A stretch of 63,840 nucleotides of DNA from Bacteroidia bacterium (GTDB lineage: Bacteria > Bacteroidota > Bacteroidia > UKL13-3), in the NCBI GenBank assembly GCA_020049855.1, contig JAGVLJ010000006.1, positions 1-63,840 of the forward strand, written 5' to 3'. Below are positions 1-9,056 of this stretch, piece after piece; the stretch's first letter is position 1, and the number at the start of each line of letters is the position of its first letter. Position numbers and translations under genes: made by a program. The notes beneath the pieces were generated by a model. The model saw only the letters and a program-made list of their open reading frames with translations, ran no database searches and was not told where the DNA came from.

Positions 1-37
1 AACCATGCGTTTATAAGAAAAGTGTGCTGGTCAGAAA

Positions 38-67
38 AAAGCGCTGGTCAGGATATTCATCCTGACC
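38..67 (-). terminator. Intrinsic terminator after tRNA-Arg
   Basis: A perfect 9-bp hairpin (46-54 pairing with 59-67, loop of 4) lies about 28 nt past the 3' end of the tRNA on the minus strand. It is followed, after a short GC stretch, by a run of T residues (minus strand, about 35-40). The position and T-run fit Rho-independent termination of the tRNA transcript. Confidence 0.65.
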
Positions 68-94
68 TTGACAAAGCCAATACGTTGTATTTTG

Positions 95-166
95 TAGTCT
101 CGAGCAGAATCGAACTGCTATCAAATGTTTAGGAAACATCTATTCTATCCGTTGAACTACGAGACC
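95..166 (-). tRNA. tRNA-Arg (anticodon CCT)
   Basis: The minus strand folds into a full cloverleaf. The 7-bp acceptor stem pairs GGTCTCG with CGAGACT (one G-U pair), and the T arm is perfect (AGCAG/CTGCT around TTCGATT). The anticodon arm has a 5-bp stem and loop TTCCTAA, giving anticodon CCT, which reads AGG arginine codons. The discriminator base is A and no CCA is encoded. A terminator follows, and a degraded copy of the same tRNA lies 37 bp upstream on the same strand. Confidence 0.93.
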
Positions 167-203
167 AATCTTTTTGAGAACTATCTTTTAGGCCTGCTCA
201 TCG

Positions 204-264
204 GAATCGAACTGCTATCAATCCCGCACGTGCGGGACTATTCTATCCGTTGAACTACGAGACC
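204..264 (-). pseudogene. Degenerate partial copy of tRNA-Arg
   Basis: Positions 239-266 repeat 141-168 of the intact tRNA-Arg region exactly (acceptor 5' strand and D arm), and 204-220 repeat 107-123 (T loop and half of the T stem). Between them the anticodon arm is replaced by a 14-bp perfect palindrome, CCCGCACGTGCGGG, at 223-236. The 3' half of the T stem and the 3' acceptor strand are lost: AGCAG now faces CCGAT. It cannot form a normal cloverleaf, and the anticodon loop would be 8 nt without T33. A tRNA pseudogene or duplication scar is the most likely reading. A recombination or integration scar is possible, but no integrase is nearby. Confidence 0.7.
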
Positions 265-391
265 AAATGTTCTGCAAAAATAGTTAGAAAGGGGATGAAA
301 TAAAAATGCAGGAGTTTATAAAGGAGATATCCTCACATTCCTGACTAAAAGTACGGATAATTCGATGCAGAATTACCTGGAAATAGTTGTC

Positions 392-2389
392 TTACTCTCC
401 GCTGAATTCTACTTTTTTTCCGATGGATGTTAGTCCGAGCAAGGCATCTTTAGTCGAAAATATTTCTTTTAAATAAGCTAATTCTGCGTCACTCCCCCGG
501 CCTTCCTGAATCAGTTTATCGGCAATTTGAATGGCAATGGGTGCTTTGTGTTTAATGGTGTTGAATAGTTTTTCCGCGTCCTCCTCTTTTATTCCGTTGG
601 CGGTATAAGTATGAGACAGCAATTGGTCGGTTGAGTTTGTTTCGAAAAAAGTTTGAATATTTTTTAACTTATCACTCAGCCCAATTACTTTGGGGTCGGG
701 TATCGGTTTTTCCCCTGAAAGCAGTTCTAAAACATCTTCGTTTGGAATGATGGCATCAATCAGTCCCATATCAAGTGCTTCAGTTGCCGAAAGTAATTTA
801 CCGGTGTGAATGAGGTATCTTGCTAAAGGTTTTCCGATTTTTCGGGCACTTCGTTGTGTGCCTCCAAGTCCGGGGTAAATACCTATTCCCGTTTCCGGGA
901 ATGACATCATGGCTTTTGGCGAGGCCAGCAATACATCGGCACACAAGGCAAGTTCGAGTCCGCCACCAAGTGTCAACCCATTCAGCAGGGCAACCACCTG
1001 TTTGTCCGAGTTGTCAATTTTCGAATAAACTTTTTGTCCGAAGGCTGTAAAGGTTTCAATTTCGTGAATCGTATTTTTACGGATATGGTTCACAAAAAAT
1101 TTGATATCGGCACCTGCCACAAATGCTTTACCCGAACCCGTGATGAAAATAGTTTTTACAGAGGTATCTTTTTCTGCTTCATCAAATTTTTCATCCAGTT
1201 GTTTAATCACCTCTTCGTTCAGCGCATTCAAATCTTCAGGCCGATTGATGGTGATAATGGCTACATTATTTTTTTTCTGAAGGTCAACATAACGCATTTC
1301 CCAAAAAACGTTGCCTACAGCTGCAGGCTTCGGTGTTTGATATAGGTCGGCTACCGTGGCTATCAGTTTTTGAACGGCATCCGTTCCGGCTTTTCGCATG
1401 ATTTCAACAGGACCGTTTTTCCATTGCAACCCTATCCGTGCGCCACGGTTAATATCCACGGCACGGCAAACTTTTTCATCCAGCAACTGCGAACAAACCA
1501 GAAAAACTACGCCAAGCATCCGGTCGCTTATTTGTTTGCGTACCTCTTCATCCTGCGAAACGTCACCCTGTAAATCCCAGTTTTGTTTGAGTTCAGTTTG
1601 CTCTTTCAGTTTTGGAGAAACTTTGTACAGCGATCCAAAAACTTCCAGTGTTTTTTGCGAATGGTATGCTACCGGAACACCTGTGGCATTCATCAGGGCA
1701 AACGGTCCCATACCAATGCCAAATGCTTTCATGCACACGTCATCAATGGTGGGGATATTGGCCACTTGTTCTTCCAGCAACCGGGCAGATTCATTAAGCC
1801 AGGGCACAAAAAAACGATTGACCACAAAACCGTAAGCATCGCGGCACGAAATGGCATCTTTGCCCGATAGCACCGAAAATAATTTGGCGGCTTCAAAGGT
1901 TTCGACACTTGTTTTTTCACCTGGAATAATTTCTACCAAGCGGTTTTTAGCAGCATGATAAAAATAATGCAGACCAATAAACCGTTCGGGATTTTTTACT
2001 GATTGTGCCAGTTCTGTAATAGAGAATGACGAGGTATTTGTAGCAATAATGGCATCGGATGTTAAAACGCTGCTAAGGGTTTTAAAAAGATCACATTTGG
2101 CATCGAAATTTTCAAAAATGGCTTCCACTACCAAATCACAATATTTCAAGTCACTTAAATTATCGCTTCCTTTGATGGTTGACAAAAATGCACCGGCCTG
2201 TTCAGGGGTAAATACTTTTTTCTCTACACCTTCATTCAACATATTGCGAATATTGGCTAATCCTTTTTCTACAATTAACATTTCTCTGTCGGCAAGTATT
2301 ACCTGAAAGTTTTCCTGAGCAAATTTTTGTGCCAGTGCTGCTCCCATTGTTCCGGCACCTACTACACCAACCTGTTTAACCGTTTTCAT
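392..2389 (-). CDS. 3-Hydroxyacyl-CoA dehydrogenase / enoyl-CoA hydratase fusion
   Basis: This is a bifunctional beta-oxidation enzyme of 665 residues. The N-terminal half has the NAD-binding motif GAGTMG and a GLHYFYH active-site motif, followed by 3HCDH C-terminal domains. The C-terminal 270 residues are a crotonase domain with AFVAGADI, GGGLELAL and FPETGIGIYPGLGGTQR, which keep both catalytic glutamates. The dehydrogenase-hydratase order is the reverse of FadB and resembles archaeal fusions. The start MKTVKQVG is chosen because it falls 10 bp after the upstream stop; a start 24 codons earlier would lie inside dch. It is the last gene of the bcr operon. It probably oxidises 3-hydroxypimeloyl-CoA and may hydrate enoyl intermediates such as crotonyl-CoA. 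The substrates are inferred. Confidence 0.88.
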   Translation of the reverse strand: MKTVKQVGVVGAGTMGAALAQKFAQENFQVILADREMLIVEKGLANIRNMLNEGVEKKVFTPEQAGAFLSTIKGSDNLSDLKYCDLVVEAIFENFDAKCDLFKTLSSVLTSDAIIATNTSSFSITELAQSVKNPERFIGLHYFYHAAKNRLVEIIPGEKTSVETFEAAKLFSVLSGKDAISCRDAYGFVVNRFFVPWLNESARLLEEQVANIPTIDDVCMKAFGIGMGPFALMNATGVPVAYHSQKTLEVFGSLYKVSPKLKEQTELKQNWDLQGDVSQDEEVRKQISDRMLGVVFLVCSQLLDEKVCRAVDINRGARIGLQWKNGPVEIMRKAGTDAVQKLIATVADLYQTPKPAAVGNVFWEMRYVDLQKKNNVAIITINRPEDLNALNEEVIKQLDEKFDEAEKDTSVKTIFITGSGKAFVAGADIKFFVNHIRKNTIHEIETFTAFGQKVYSKIDNSDKQVVALLNGLTLGGGLELALCADVLLASPKAMMSFPETGIGIYPGLGGTQRSARKIGKPLARYLIHTGKLLSATEALDMGLIDAIIPNEDVLELLSGEKPIPDPKVIGLSDKLKNIQTFFETNSTDQLLSHTYTANGIKEEDAEKLFNTIKHKAPIAIQIADKLIQEGRGSDAELAYLKEIFSTKDALLGLTSIGKKVEFSGE

Positions 2390-2399
2390 ACCTGTGTAT

Positions 2400-3191
2400 T
2401 TAGTTGTTTTTCCAATCGGGGGTACGTTTTTCAAGAAACGAAAGAATGCCTTCATTGGCATCGTGGGTATTCATCAAATCCTTTACATAAAGTTGTTCAA
2501 GCGTTGCGAGAAAGTTGGTAAGTACGTGATTAAATTTAGCTCTTGAAGCTTTTACACCAAAGCGCAGGGAGGACGCACTTTTAGGGAGGATGTAAGTTGC
2601 TATGAACTCATTTACTCCTGCTTCAAGCGCACTTCTATCATCGAATACCTCATTTATCAGGCCTAATTTTTTTGCTTCTTCGGCAGTAATACTTTTTCCC
2701 GTTAGCAAAATATCTTCGGCACGTGCAAGACCTATTTTTTCTGGAAGTATAATCGAAGCAGGAGGGGGAAATACGCCCAGTAGAATTTCTGGTTGTCCCA
2801 TTTTTGCTGTTTTGTCGGCAAAGAGGAAATGGCACATGATGGCTATTTCCATACCTCCGCCCAAGCATTGTCCGGATATTTTGGCCAGCGCTGGGATGGA
2901 CAAATCTCGTAGCGTATAAAACAACTGATGAAATGAATGGAGCATAACCTGGGCGGCATCTTTTTTATGCTCCTCTACACTTGCCCCGAAGGAGAAATGT
3001 TTTCCGGCACCTTCAAACATGATAAGTTTGATATTAGGATTTTTTTTGAAAGAGTTGAGTAACTCTTGTAATTCCCCCATCATCACGGAGTCAAGCACAT
3101 TTCCTTTTCCGTCATCAAAAATCAGTTGCGCTACTGCACCATCGTGAAGTAAATTGAATTTAATTTTTTCCATGTCCTGCTGTTGTAACAT
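2400..3191 (-). CDS. dch: Cyclohexa-1,5-diene-1-carbonyl-CoA hydratase
   Basis: This is a crotonase-family protein of 263 residues that hydrates the dienoyl-CoA product of benzoyl-CoA reductase to 6-hydroxycyclohex-1-ene-1-carbonyl-CoA. It shows the Dch-like motifs HFSFGASVEEH and GQCLGGGMEIA, then a GQPEILLGVFPP stretch. The start MLQQQDMEK lies 1 bp after the stop of oah. A more upstream start would overlap oah by about 70 bp and adds a sequence without family likeness. Its neighbours oah and had catalyse the next steps, which supports Dch over a generic enoyl-CoA hydratase. Confidence 0.88.
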   Translation of the reverse strand: MLQQQDMEKIKFNLLHDGAVAQLIFDDGKGNVLDSVMMGELQELLNSFKKNPNIKLIMFEGAGKHFSFGASVEEHKKDAAQVMLHSFHQLFYTLRDLSIPALAKISGQCLGGGMEIAIMCHFLFADKTAKMGQPEILLGVFPPPASIILPEKIGLARAEDILLTGKSITAEEAKKLGLINEVFDDRSALEAGVNEFIATYILPKSASSLRFGVKASRAKFNHVLTNFLATLEQLYVKDLMNTHDANEGILSFLEKRTPDWKNN

Positions 3192-3192
3192 A

Positions 3193-4299
3193 CTATACTC
3201 CTCTCTGTTTTTCTTTGTATTGTGGCGAAACGGTGCGATGCAATTCATCATTCCATTCATGCCCTTCGGCCAGCAACTGACGCAATAGAATAAAATCTAT
3301 TTCGCGGTTGTCTTTTGGCCCGTCATTAAATGCCCTGAATCCGGCCTTAGCTTCTGTCATCATGTTTAAGGCTAGCCATTCACGGCTTCCCTCTTTGTTT
3401 TTATCCCAATGCTCCAGTTTAAATTTGCGCACTTCTGTTAAGGTTTTGCTCATACAATTTGGGAAGGTGTGAAGAATTTTGGCGATTAAGTCATTTACGG
3501 CTTTATCAAGCAGGGAGAGGTCTGTTTCGGCTTTGGCGAGCACTTCTTTTGCGATGGCAAGTGCTTCTCCGGTTTTTAGTGTACCATAGGTAATTCTTCC
3601 AAATTCATCCGTCATTTTTTCAGTATTCACTATTGGGTTCGGAATAAATTTTCCATCAACTTTCAGCACAGGTACAATGTCGGTAATTACGCCATAGTAA
3701 TATGCCTGATGTGCAGTCCATGGTTCACACAGCGTTAACGACATCATGGCGCGTTCAACCCCAACATAAAGCGGAAGAAAATCTGTGGCACCACCTATTG
3801 CCGCACTTCCGTGTTTGGGCCCGGCCTGACCAAATCGAGCCATATCACTTGCCACGCTGAAATCACAGGCCATACCTATTTCCTGTCCTCCACCAATGCG
3901 CATGCCATTTACACGGCATACAACCGGTTTCTCGCACATGAGTATAGCCGATACCATATCGTTAAACAAACGCATGTATTGCGAATATTCCTGTGGGTTG
4001 CCTGCGTAGTATTCTGCATATTCTTTGGTGTTGCCACCTGTGCAAAAAGCTTTGTCGCCCACTCCGGTTAATACTACGGCCACTACGCTTCTATCGTTAT
4101 TAGCCGAACGGAAAGCGAGAATAATTTCTTTGATAGCTGCTGTGGTGTAGGAGTTAAATTGTTTTGGATTGTTCAGAATGATCCATGCGTTGTATAATTT
4201 ATCAACTGGGCTCCCGTCTTTATTTAGGCATGGGCGTTTTTCAAAGATTATTTCAGTGAAGGTGTTGTCAGTTAAATTGTGATTTTTTAATGCAGTCAT
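3193..4299 (-). CDS. oah: 6-Oxocyclohex-1-ene-1-carbonyl-CoA hydrolase
   Basis: This is a ring-opening hydrolase of the crotonase superfamily, 368 residues, close to the usual Oah/BamA length. Telling features are the long N-terminal extension before the crotonase core, the segment around AFCTGGNTKEYAEYYAGNP, and NGMRIGGGQEIGMACDFS followed by GQAGPKHGSAAIGGATDF. It converts the 6-oxo intermediate made by Had to 3-hydroxypimeloyl-CoA. It lies between had and dch in the operon, the expected company for this pathway. The family is a common functional marker for anaerobic aromatic degradation. Confidence 0.93.
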   Translation of the reverse strand: MTALKNHNLTDNTFTEIIFEKRPCLNKDGSPVDKLYNAWIILNNPKQFNSYTTAAIKEIILAFRSANNDRSVVAVVLTGVGDKAFCTGGNTKEYAEYYAGNPQEYSQYMRLFNDMVSAILMCEKPVVCRVNGMRIGGGQEIGMACDFSVASDMARFGQAGPKHGSAAIGGATDFLPLYVGVERAMMSLTLCEPWTAHQAYYYGVITDIVPVLKVDGKFIPNPIVNTEKMTDEFGRITYGTLKTGEALAIAKEVLAKAETDLSLLDKAVNDLIAKILHTFPNCMSKTLTEVRKFKLEHWDKNKEGSREWLALNMMTEAKAGFRAFNDGPKDNREIDFILLRQLLAEGHEWNDELHRTVSPQYKEKQRGV

Positions 4300-4328
4300 G
4301 TGTCAGTATTGTTTATGATGATGAATTT

Positions 4329-5396
4329 TTAAGATTGGTTAAAGTCGGGAACCAAAACCGCCCGTTTAGTATATTTATGTCGGAGTGTATTGGTGAAAAT
4401 TTCATTGATTTGTGACATCGGGAATGTTTGAACAAAGCGGTCTATTTTTAAATTTCCGTTTGCAACCAGTTCTACCACCTGCGGATATAGCTCGGGTTTA
4501 CATCCCCAGGTACCGATAAGTTTAGCATCAAAAGCCATTAGGTTACTTAAGCGTAACTCCAGTTTATCCATGGTAAATCCTACCACCGAAAGTGTAGAGG
4601 CAAAGGTGATGAGGTTAAAGGCGAGATCCTGTCCTGCTTTGGTTCCGGAGATTTCAAAAATTTTCCATCCCACTTTAGGGGCTTTGAGTTCTCTGGCAAA
4701 TTCTTTCACTTTTTCTTTGATAGTTTTGGTGTCAAGCCCTTTGATGTTGAGCGTGGCATCAATGCCGTTTTCTTTGGCGATGGCTAATTTTTCATCACTT
4801 ATATCTAGTGCCAATACTTTTGCACCGAATATTTTAGCTATCTGTGCGCCATAAATTCCTACTCCGCCCACCCCTATGACGATGGCAAAATCACCTGCGG
4901 TCAGCTCAGATTTTTTTACTACCTGATAGGGAGTTGAAATGGCATCGGCTATAACCGATAACTCTTCGAGAGAATATTTTTTCAGTACACTATCAGGTAC
5001 GTGGCATAAAAACCGGGAGGGAACGATGATGTGCGAGGCAAAGCCTCCGTGAAAATCATTACCGGGCATTAATTGATGGCGGCAGATATTGCTGCGTCCG
5101 TTTTTGCATAAGTCACATTCGCCACAGGGTAAGACAGCCGGAATAATCACGTTTTTCCGTATCCATGCAGGCCCTCCGGCTATTACTGTTCCGCTGATCT
5201 CGTGCCCCAGCGTTAACGGCAGCACATGTTTGGTTTGAACCCCATTATGCCAGAAACTTATATCGGTATGGCAGACTCCGCAACCGGCAATTTTAACCAA
5301 TGCTTCTCCCTCTTTTAGCTCGGGTAAATTGCTTGCGACAAGCTGAAAGGGTTTATCCAATTCAGTCATTTGCCACTGAAATATTTTTTCACTCAT
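4329..5396 (-). CDS. had: 6-Hydroxycyclohex-1-ene-1-carbonyl-CoA dehydrogenase
   Basis: This is a zinc-dependent medium-chain alcohol dehydrogenase of 355 residues. The catalytic-zinc region CGVCHTDISFWHNG and GHE are present, as are the structural-zinc cysteines CGECDLCKNGRSNIC and a Rossmann motif GVGGVGIYG. In this context it oxidises the 6-hydroxy product of Dch to the 6-oxo compound used by Oah, producing NADH. The start codon overlaps the end of the thiolase gene by 8 bp, indicating translational coupling. The assignment rests on family resemblance plus the flanking thiolase and oah-dch genes. Confidence 0.9.
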   Translation of the reverse strand: MSEKIFQWQMTELDKPFQLVASNLPELKEGEALVKIAGCGVCHTDISFWHNGVQTKHVLPLTLGHEISGTVIAGGPAWIRKNVIIPAVLPCGECDLCKNGRSNICRHQLMPGNDFHGGFASHIIVPSRFLCHVPDSVLKKYSLEELSVIADAISTPYQVVKKSELTAGDFAIVIGVGGVGIYGAQIAKIFGAKVLALDISDEKLAIAKENGIDATLNIKGLDTKTIKEKVKEFARELKAPKVGWKIFEISGTKAGQDLAFNLITFASTLSVVGFTMDKLELRLSNLMAFDAKLIGTWGCKPELYPQVVELVANGNLKIDRFVQTFPMSQINEIFTNTLRHKYTKRAVLVPDFNQS

Positions 5397-6663
5397 GTTT
5401 ATTAAGATTACAATTTTCTATCAGCACGGCCGTTCCCTGTCCGCCACCAATGCATGCCGAACCAATTCCGTATTTAACTTTTCGTTCGTTCATGGTGCGT
5501 GCAAGTGTTAAGGAAATGCGGGTGCCACTTGCAGCCAGCGGATGCCCAAAGGCAATGGCGCCTCCGTTCACATTTGCCAGTTCCCGGTCGAACCCAAGTT
5601 CCCGCTCGCAACCAATAAATTGGGCACCGAAGGCTTCGTTGATTTCAATTAAACCAATATCATCCATTTTCAGTCCGCTTATTTCTAGTAATAGTTTGAT
5701 AGCCGGAACTGGACCAAGTCCCATATATTTTGGATCAATTCCGCAGCAGGCTGATGCGGCAACTTTGGCAATGGGGTTTAGATTTTTGTGTTTAATGGTG
5801 TTTTTCCCGGCCACAATTACCGCAGCCGAACCATCAACAATTCCGCTTGAGTTGCCGGCCGATTGCACTCCGTCTTTTACAAATGCTGCGGGTAGTTTAC
5901 CCAATTGCTCAATGGTGGTGGCTCTTACGTTTTCATCTGTAATAAAATTTTCTACCCCGCGCGGAAGTTTTACTCTACGTGATTTCAGTCCTTCTATTTC
6001 AAAAGTTGTGGAGTTAAGCGGAACTATTTCATCTGTAAAAAAACCACGCTGAATGGCTGCAAGTGCCAGGTTATAGGAGCGTAGGGCAAATTCATCCACT
6101 TCTGCACGGGTGATGTTACATTTTTTTGCCACATTCTCTGCGGTAACGCCCATTGAATATCCTGCTGCCGTATCATCAAGGGCAACCCAAAGCATGTCTA
6201 AAAATTGCAATTGCCCCAGCGCATAACCCATCCTTCCGCCAAAACTCACTGTAGGAGCCAGCGACATATTTTCTGTTCCGCAGCATAACACGGTATCAGC
6301 TTTACCCAGCATTATTTGTTCGCTACCGGTGATGATGGTTTCAAAACCCGAAGCACATATACGTTGTACCATTATCGAGGGTACAGCTTGGTGGAGTCCG
6401 GCAAACAAGGCAATATGACGGGGCACAAAGTAGGCATCGCCACAAGCCTGACCAATATTCGCGATAATGGCCTGATCGATATCATACGGCTGGACTCCTG
6501 ATTTATTGATGGCAGCACGGGAAGAAAAAATGCCAAGATCTGTCGGGGAAATTTGCGATAAGCTGCCGCAGAATTTTCCGAAAGCTGTTCTGGCACCGTT
6601 TACCAAATAGATATCATCATAAACTATTCCTATTCCTCTTTCTTTATTATGGTATGATTTCAT
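5389..6663 (-). CDS. Acetyl-CoA acyltransferase (thiolase)
   Basis: This thiolase of 424 residues has the nucleophilic cysteine in QRICASGFE, the NEAFGAQ motif, the catalytic histidine in GGAIAFGHPLAASG and the C-terminal acid/base cysteine in GSACIGGGQG. All expected active-site residues are present, so it should be active. In this operon the logical role is thiolytic cleavage of 3-oxopimeloyl-CoA into glutaryl-CoA and acetyl-CoA, though acetoacetyl-CoA cleavage is also possible. The N-terminus is about 17 residues longer than the usual start near the DIYLVNGARTAFGKF segment. Confidence 0.88.
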   Translation of the reverse strand: MKSYHNKERGIGIVYDDIYLVNGARTAFGKFCGSLSQISPTDLGIFSSRAAINKSGVQPYDIDQAIIANIGQACGDAYFVPRHIALFAGLHQAVPSIMVQRICASGFETIITGSEQIMLGKADTVLCCGTENMSLAPTVSFGGRMGYALGQLQFLDMLWVALDDTAAGYSMGVTAENVAKKCNITRAEVDEFALRSYNLALAAIQRGFFTDEIVPLNSTTFEIEGLKSRRVKLPRGVENFITDENVRATTIEQLGKLPAAFVKDGVQSAGNSSGIVDGSAAVIVAGKNTIKHKNLNPIAKVAASACCGIDPKYMGLGPVPAIKLLLEISGLKMDDIGLIEINEAFGAQFIGCERELGFDRELANVNGGAIAFGHPLAASGTRISLTLARTMNERKVKYGIGSACIGGGQGTAVLIENCNLNKHE

Positions 6664-6700
6664 GGATTAATTTTTATACGAAGTCGTCAATTATTAACTA

Positions 6701-8548
6701 TTAAACTTTAACCGTTGAATATTCTGGCGGAACTTTCAGTTGCTTTGTTACCCATTGCTGTCGGGCAAGTAATGCAGCTCCGAATGCCACGGTGTGCTGG
6801 GGTTGCTCAATGGTTTTTATTTCCATATTAAATTTCTCACTCAGTATGGTACTTAAATACGGGTGATGTTCAATAACCCCTCCGATCATAAACGTGGGGA
6901 TGCTGGGCAGCAACCGCATTTTAGCTACTTTGTTGGCAATGGAGATATAAATTCCTCTGGCAATGTCCTGACGTTTCATGCCGTCAAAAACCCAGTTCAT
7001 AATTTCGGTTTTTGCAAATACGGTGCAAAAACTGTTTAGTTCCTTGTCGAAAGATGAGTGAGCAGCCAGGCTGCTCATGTCTGAGATGTTTATCTCGGCT
7101 CGTTCAGAAATTTCGGCCAGAAAGGAGCCAGTTCCCGCAGCACATTTATCATTCATATAAAAATTAGCCACGTTGTTGCCCGAGTTTACGTGTACCACTT
7201 TGATGTCCTCCCCTCCTATATCAATAATATTTTTAGCCCCGGTGTGGTATTCTGACACACCTGCGGCAGCACAGTTTATTTCAGTTTTTACAATTTCTGT
7301 TTCGCTAAAATGTTTTCTTCCATATCCGGTAGCACAACTGTATTTAATATTAAAGGCTGAGTGTATGGATTGCAAAACATGTTTCATCGCATGCCGATCT
7401 TTGTTCATGGTTTGTAACAGGTATCTGAAAACAGGAGTGCCGTTATGATCAATGATCACGAATTTGGTAAAGGCAGAACCTAAATCAATTCCAAGAAAAC
7501 AGTCGTGTTCCTTAAAGTAGATGGTGGATCTGTTTTTCCCCACCAGTCCTTTACTGATGATTTTTCTGTTCAATTCCCCTTCAATGCCGGGCATTCGGTT
7601 TAATATATTTTTATTGGTCATGGCTTTAACCATATTGGTGAAGGCCAGATTGAGCGATGTTTTTACATAATGTTTTTTTCCATACTCTACTATTTTCCCG
7701 TTGAAATAGTCAATTTCCGTTTCCCGATTATTGATTAGGTCAACTGCCAGTGAAGGGAAGTGGTCTCCGCCTTTTTTCAGGTATTGCAGGCATTTTCTTA
7801 CAAAGTCATCGGGGAATCTTATCTTTTCTTTTTCGGCCACATCTATACCTTCATTGATTATTTGCTCTATTAATTCCACTGTATCTTCATCGGCCATAGC
7901 CTCGGCCATCGTCAGGCGGCCTACTCCACACAAGGCACTGAGTGATGCATTCAGAATGGTTTTTTCCCAAATCCGTTTGGAAAGTTCAAATGAGTCGATA
8001 CAGGTGGTTGGAAAGTTAATAGCATCCAGCACATCGGCAAAACGCTGGGCTTCCTGAGTGCGTGTGTCGTCTATTGATCCGATGTAATTTGGAGGATTGA
8101 AAAACGAAACCCGTGCAGTATTTGGGGAGGCCATATTTCCTGCGTAATTGATAATAAGGCGGAGCGTTTTGGACTCACCAAAGGTGGCAGATATGATTTG
8201 TTCTGTATCAATTCCATTTTGGGCAGATATAAAAATTATTTTCTCGGTGTTTAGTAATTCGGCTTCTTTAATTGCTCCAACCGTCTGATATGACTTTAAG
8301 GAGAATATGAGGTAGTCCAAATCCAGATGACGTAGGTCGCTTACCGAGTCATATACATTATCGAAATAGGTAGTTGAATTAATTGTATGCTCCAGAATTA
8401 CTCCGTCAGCTCTTATTTTTTTCAGTTTAAAATCATCTTTATCGCAAATAGCCACTTCACACCCTGCCTCTTTTAGTTTTACAGCCAGAATCAATCCTAC
8501 AGGCCCCAGGCCCACTATACCAATTTTTATTTTTTCTGCATTTTCCAT
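6701..8548 (-). CDS. Ketopantoate-reductase-like dehydrogenase fused to a BcrA/HgdC-type ATPase
   Basis: One uninterrupted 615-residue frame joins two families. Residues 1-315 resemble PanE/ApbA ketopantoate reductase: NAD(P) motif GLGPVG at 13-18, K196 and N200 at the catalytic-lysine site, S266 and E278 of the PSLA...TEID region. Residues 350-605 resemble the ATP-hydrolysing activators of 2-hydroxyacyl-CoA dehydratase and the BcrA/D subunits: DLGSAFTK at 355-362, IGGED at 444-448, and cluster cysteines C469 (NDKCAAGTG) and C508 (FCTVFAKTE). Both halves look catalytically intact. I know of no described protein with this fusion. It lies downstream of an orphan dehydratase-type subunit and a 153-residue protein. 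By inference it feeds low-potential electrons to that subunit, or couples reduction of an oxo-acid to ATP-driven dehydration. Confidence 0.85.
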   Translation of the reverse strand: MENAEKIKIGIVGLGPVGLILAVKLKEAGCEVAICDKDDFKLKKIRADGVILEHTINSTTYFDNVYDSVSDLRHLDLDYLIFSLKSYQTVGAIKEAELLNTEKIIFISAQNGIDTEQIISATFGESKTLRLIINYAGNMASPNTARVSFFNPPNYIGSIDDTRTQEAQRFADVLDAINFPTTCIDSFELSKRIWEKTILNASLSALCGVGRLTMAEAMADEDTVELIEQIINEGIDVAEKEKIRFPDDFVRKCLQYLKKGGDHFPSLAVDLINNRETEIDYFNGKIVEYGKKHYVKTSLNLAFTNMVKAMTNKNILNRMPGIEGELNRKIISKGLVGKNRSTIYFKEHDCFLGIDLGSAFTKFVIIDHNGTPVFRYLLQTMNKDRHAMKHVLQSIHSAFNIKYSCATGYGRKHFSETEIVKTEINCAAAGVSEYHTGAKNIIDIGGEDIKVVHVNSGNNVANFYMNDKCAAGTGSFLAEISERAEINISDMSSLAAHSSFDKELNSFCTVFAKTEIMNWVFDGMKRQDIARGIYISIANKVAKMRLLPSIPTFMIGGVIEHHPYLSTILSEKFNMEIKTIEQPQHTVAFGAALLARQQWVTKQLKVPPEYSTVKV

Positions 8549-8589
8549 TAAAATAAGTGTTAATTTGATTCAGGAATTCGGGCTTACTT

Positions 8590-9051
8590 TTACATGTTTT
8601 TCATAAAATAAATTTCTTTGTCTGATGACGAATATCCACTGCTAATTTCCTCAAGTAGCAGATTGTATTTTTCAAGTTCCTGTTCGCGGGAGAATGACCC
8701 GTCCGCAGGTAAGTCATGATTAATGATGACTGCGGCATATATTTTCAGTGAACTTTCCCTAAAGGATTGGTTCAGATCTTCTAGGCATCCTGCTAAACAT
8801 TTTCCAATTTTTTTAATGCTTCGCGGGCTAAAACAGCCTTCTTCAGATGAGCGCACATAGTCGGGGTGATCGAATAACTTCTTATTTGGGAAATTCAGTG
8901 CGATTGTTTGCCCATGCTCTGCCTTTTTAATCACCGCATATTTCACGTAGCGGCATATATATAGTATTCGTTTTTCTATATCAAAAATATCAGCAGGGTC
9001 ACCGCTGGTCAGTTCGACTACATGGGGTTCAATTGGATCTGATTTGGCCAT
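8590..9051 (-). CDS. Hypothetical protein of the bcr operon, 153 residues
   Basis: I do not recognise this protein. It is soluble, with no signal peptide or membrane segment, and has four cysteines (C33, C73, C85, C89, the last two as CxxxC) and an acidic C-terminal half. Its start is 5 bp after the stop of the orphan dehydratase-like subunit and its stop is 41 bp before the dehydrogenase-ATPase fusion, so it is very probably co-translated with both. It could be a small structural or electron-transfer partner of that pair. The conserved operon placement is the only functional clue. Confidence 0.7.
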   Translation of the reverse strand: MAKSDPIEPHVVELTSGDPADIFDIEKRILYICRYVKYAVIKKAEHGQTIALNFPNKKLFDHPDYVRSSEEGCFSPRSIKKIGKCLAGCLEDLNQSFRESSLKIYAAVIINHDLPADGSFSREQELEKYNLLLEEISSGYSSSDKEIYFMKNM

Positions 9052-9056
9052 TATAT

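Noticed and set aside
204-264. Functional second tRNA with anticodon ACG
   Set aside because: The T stem and 3' acceptor strand do not pair, the anticodon loop would be 8 nt and T33 is absent.
5300-6052. 250-codon open frame on the plus strand
   Set aside because: It is antisense to the thiolase gene, is serine- and proline-rich without domain likeness, and follows from the codon bias of the real gene.
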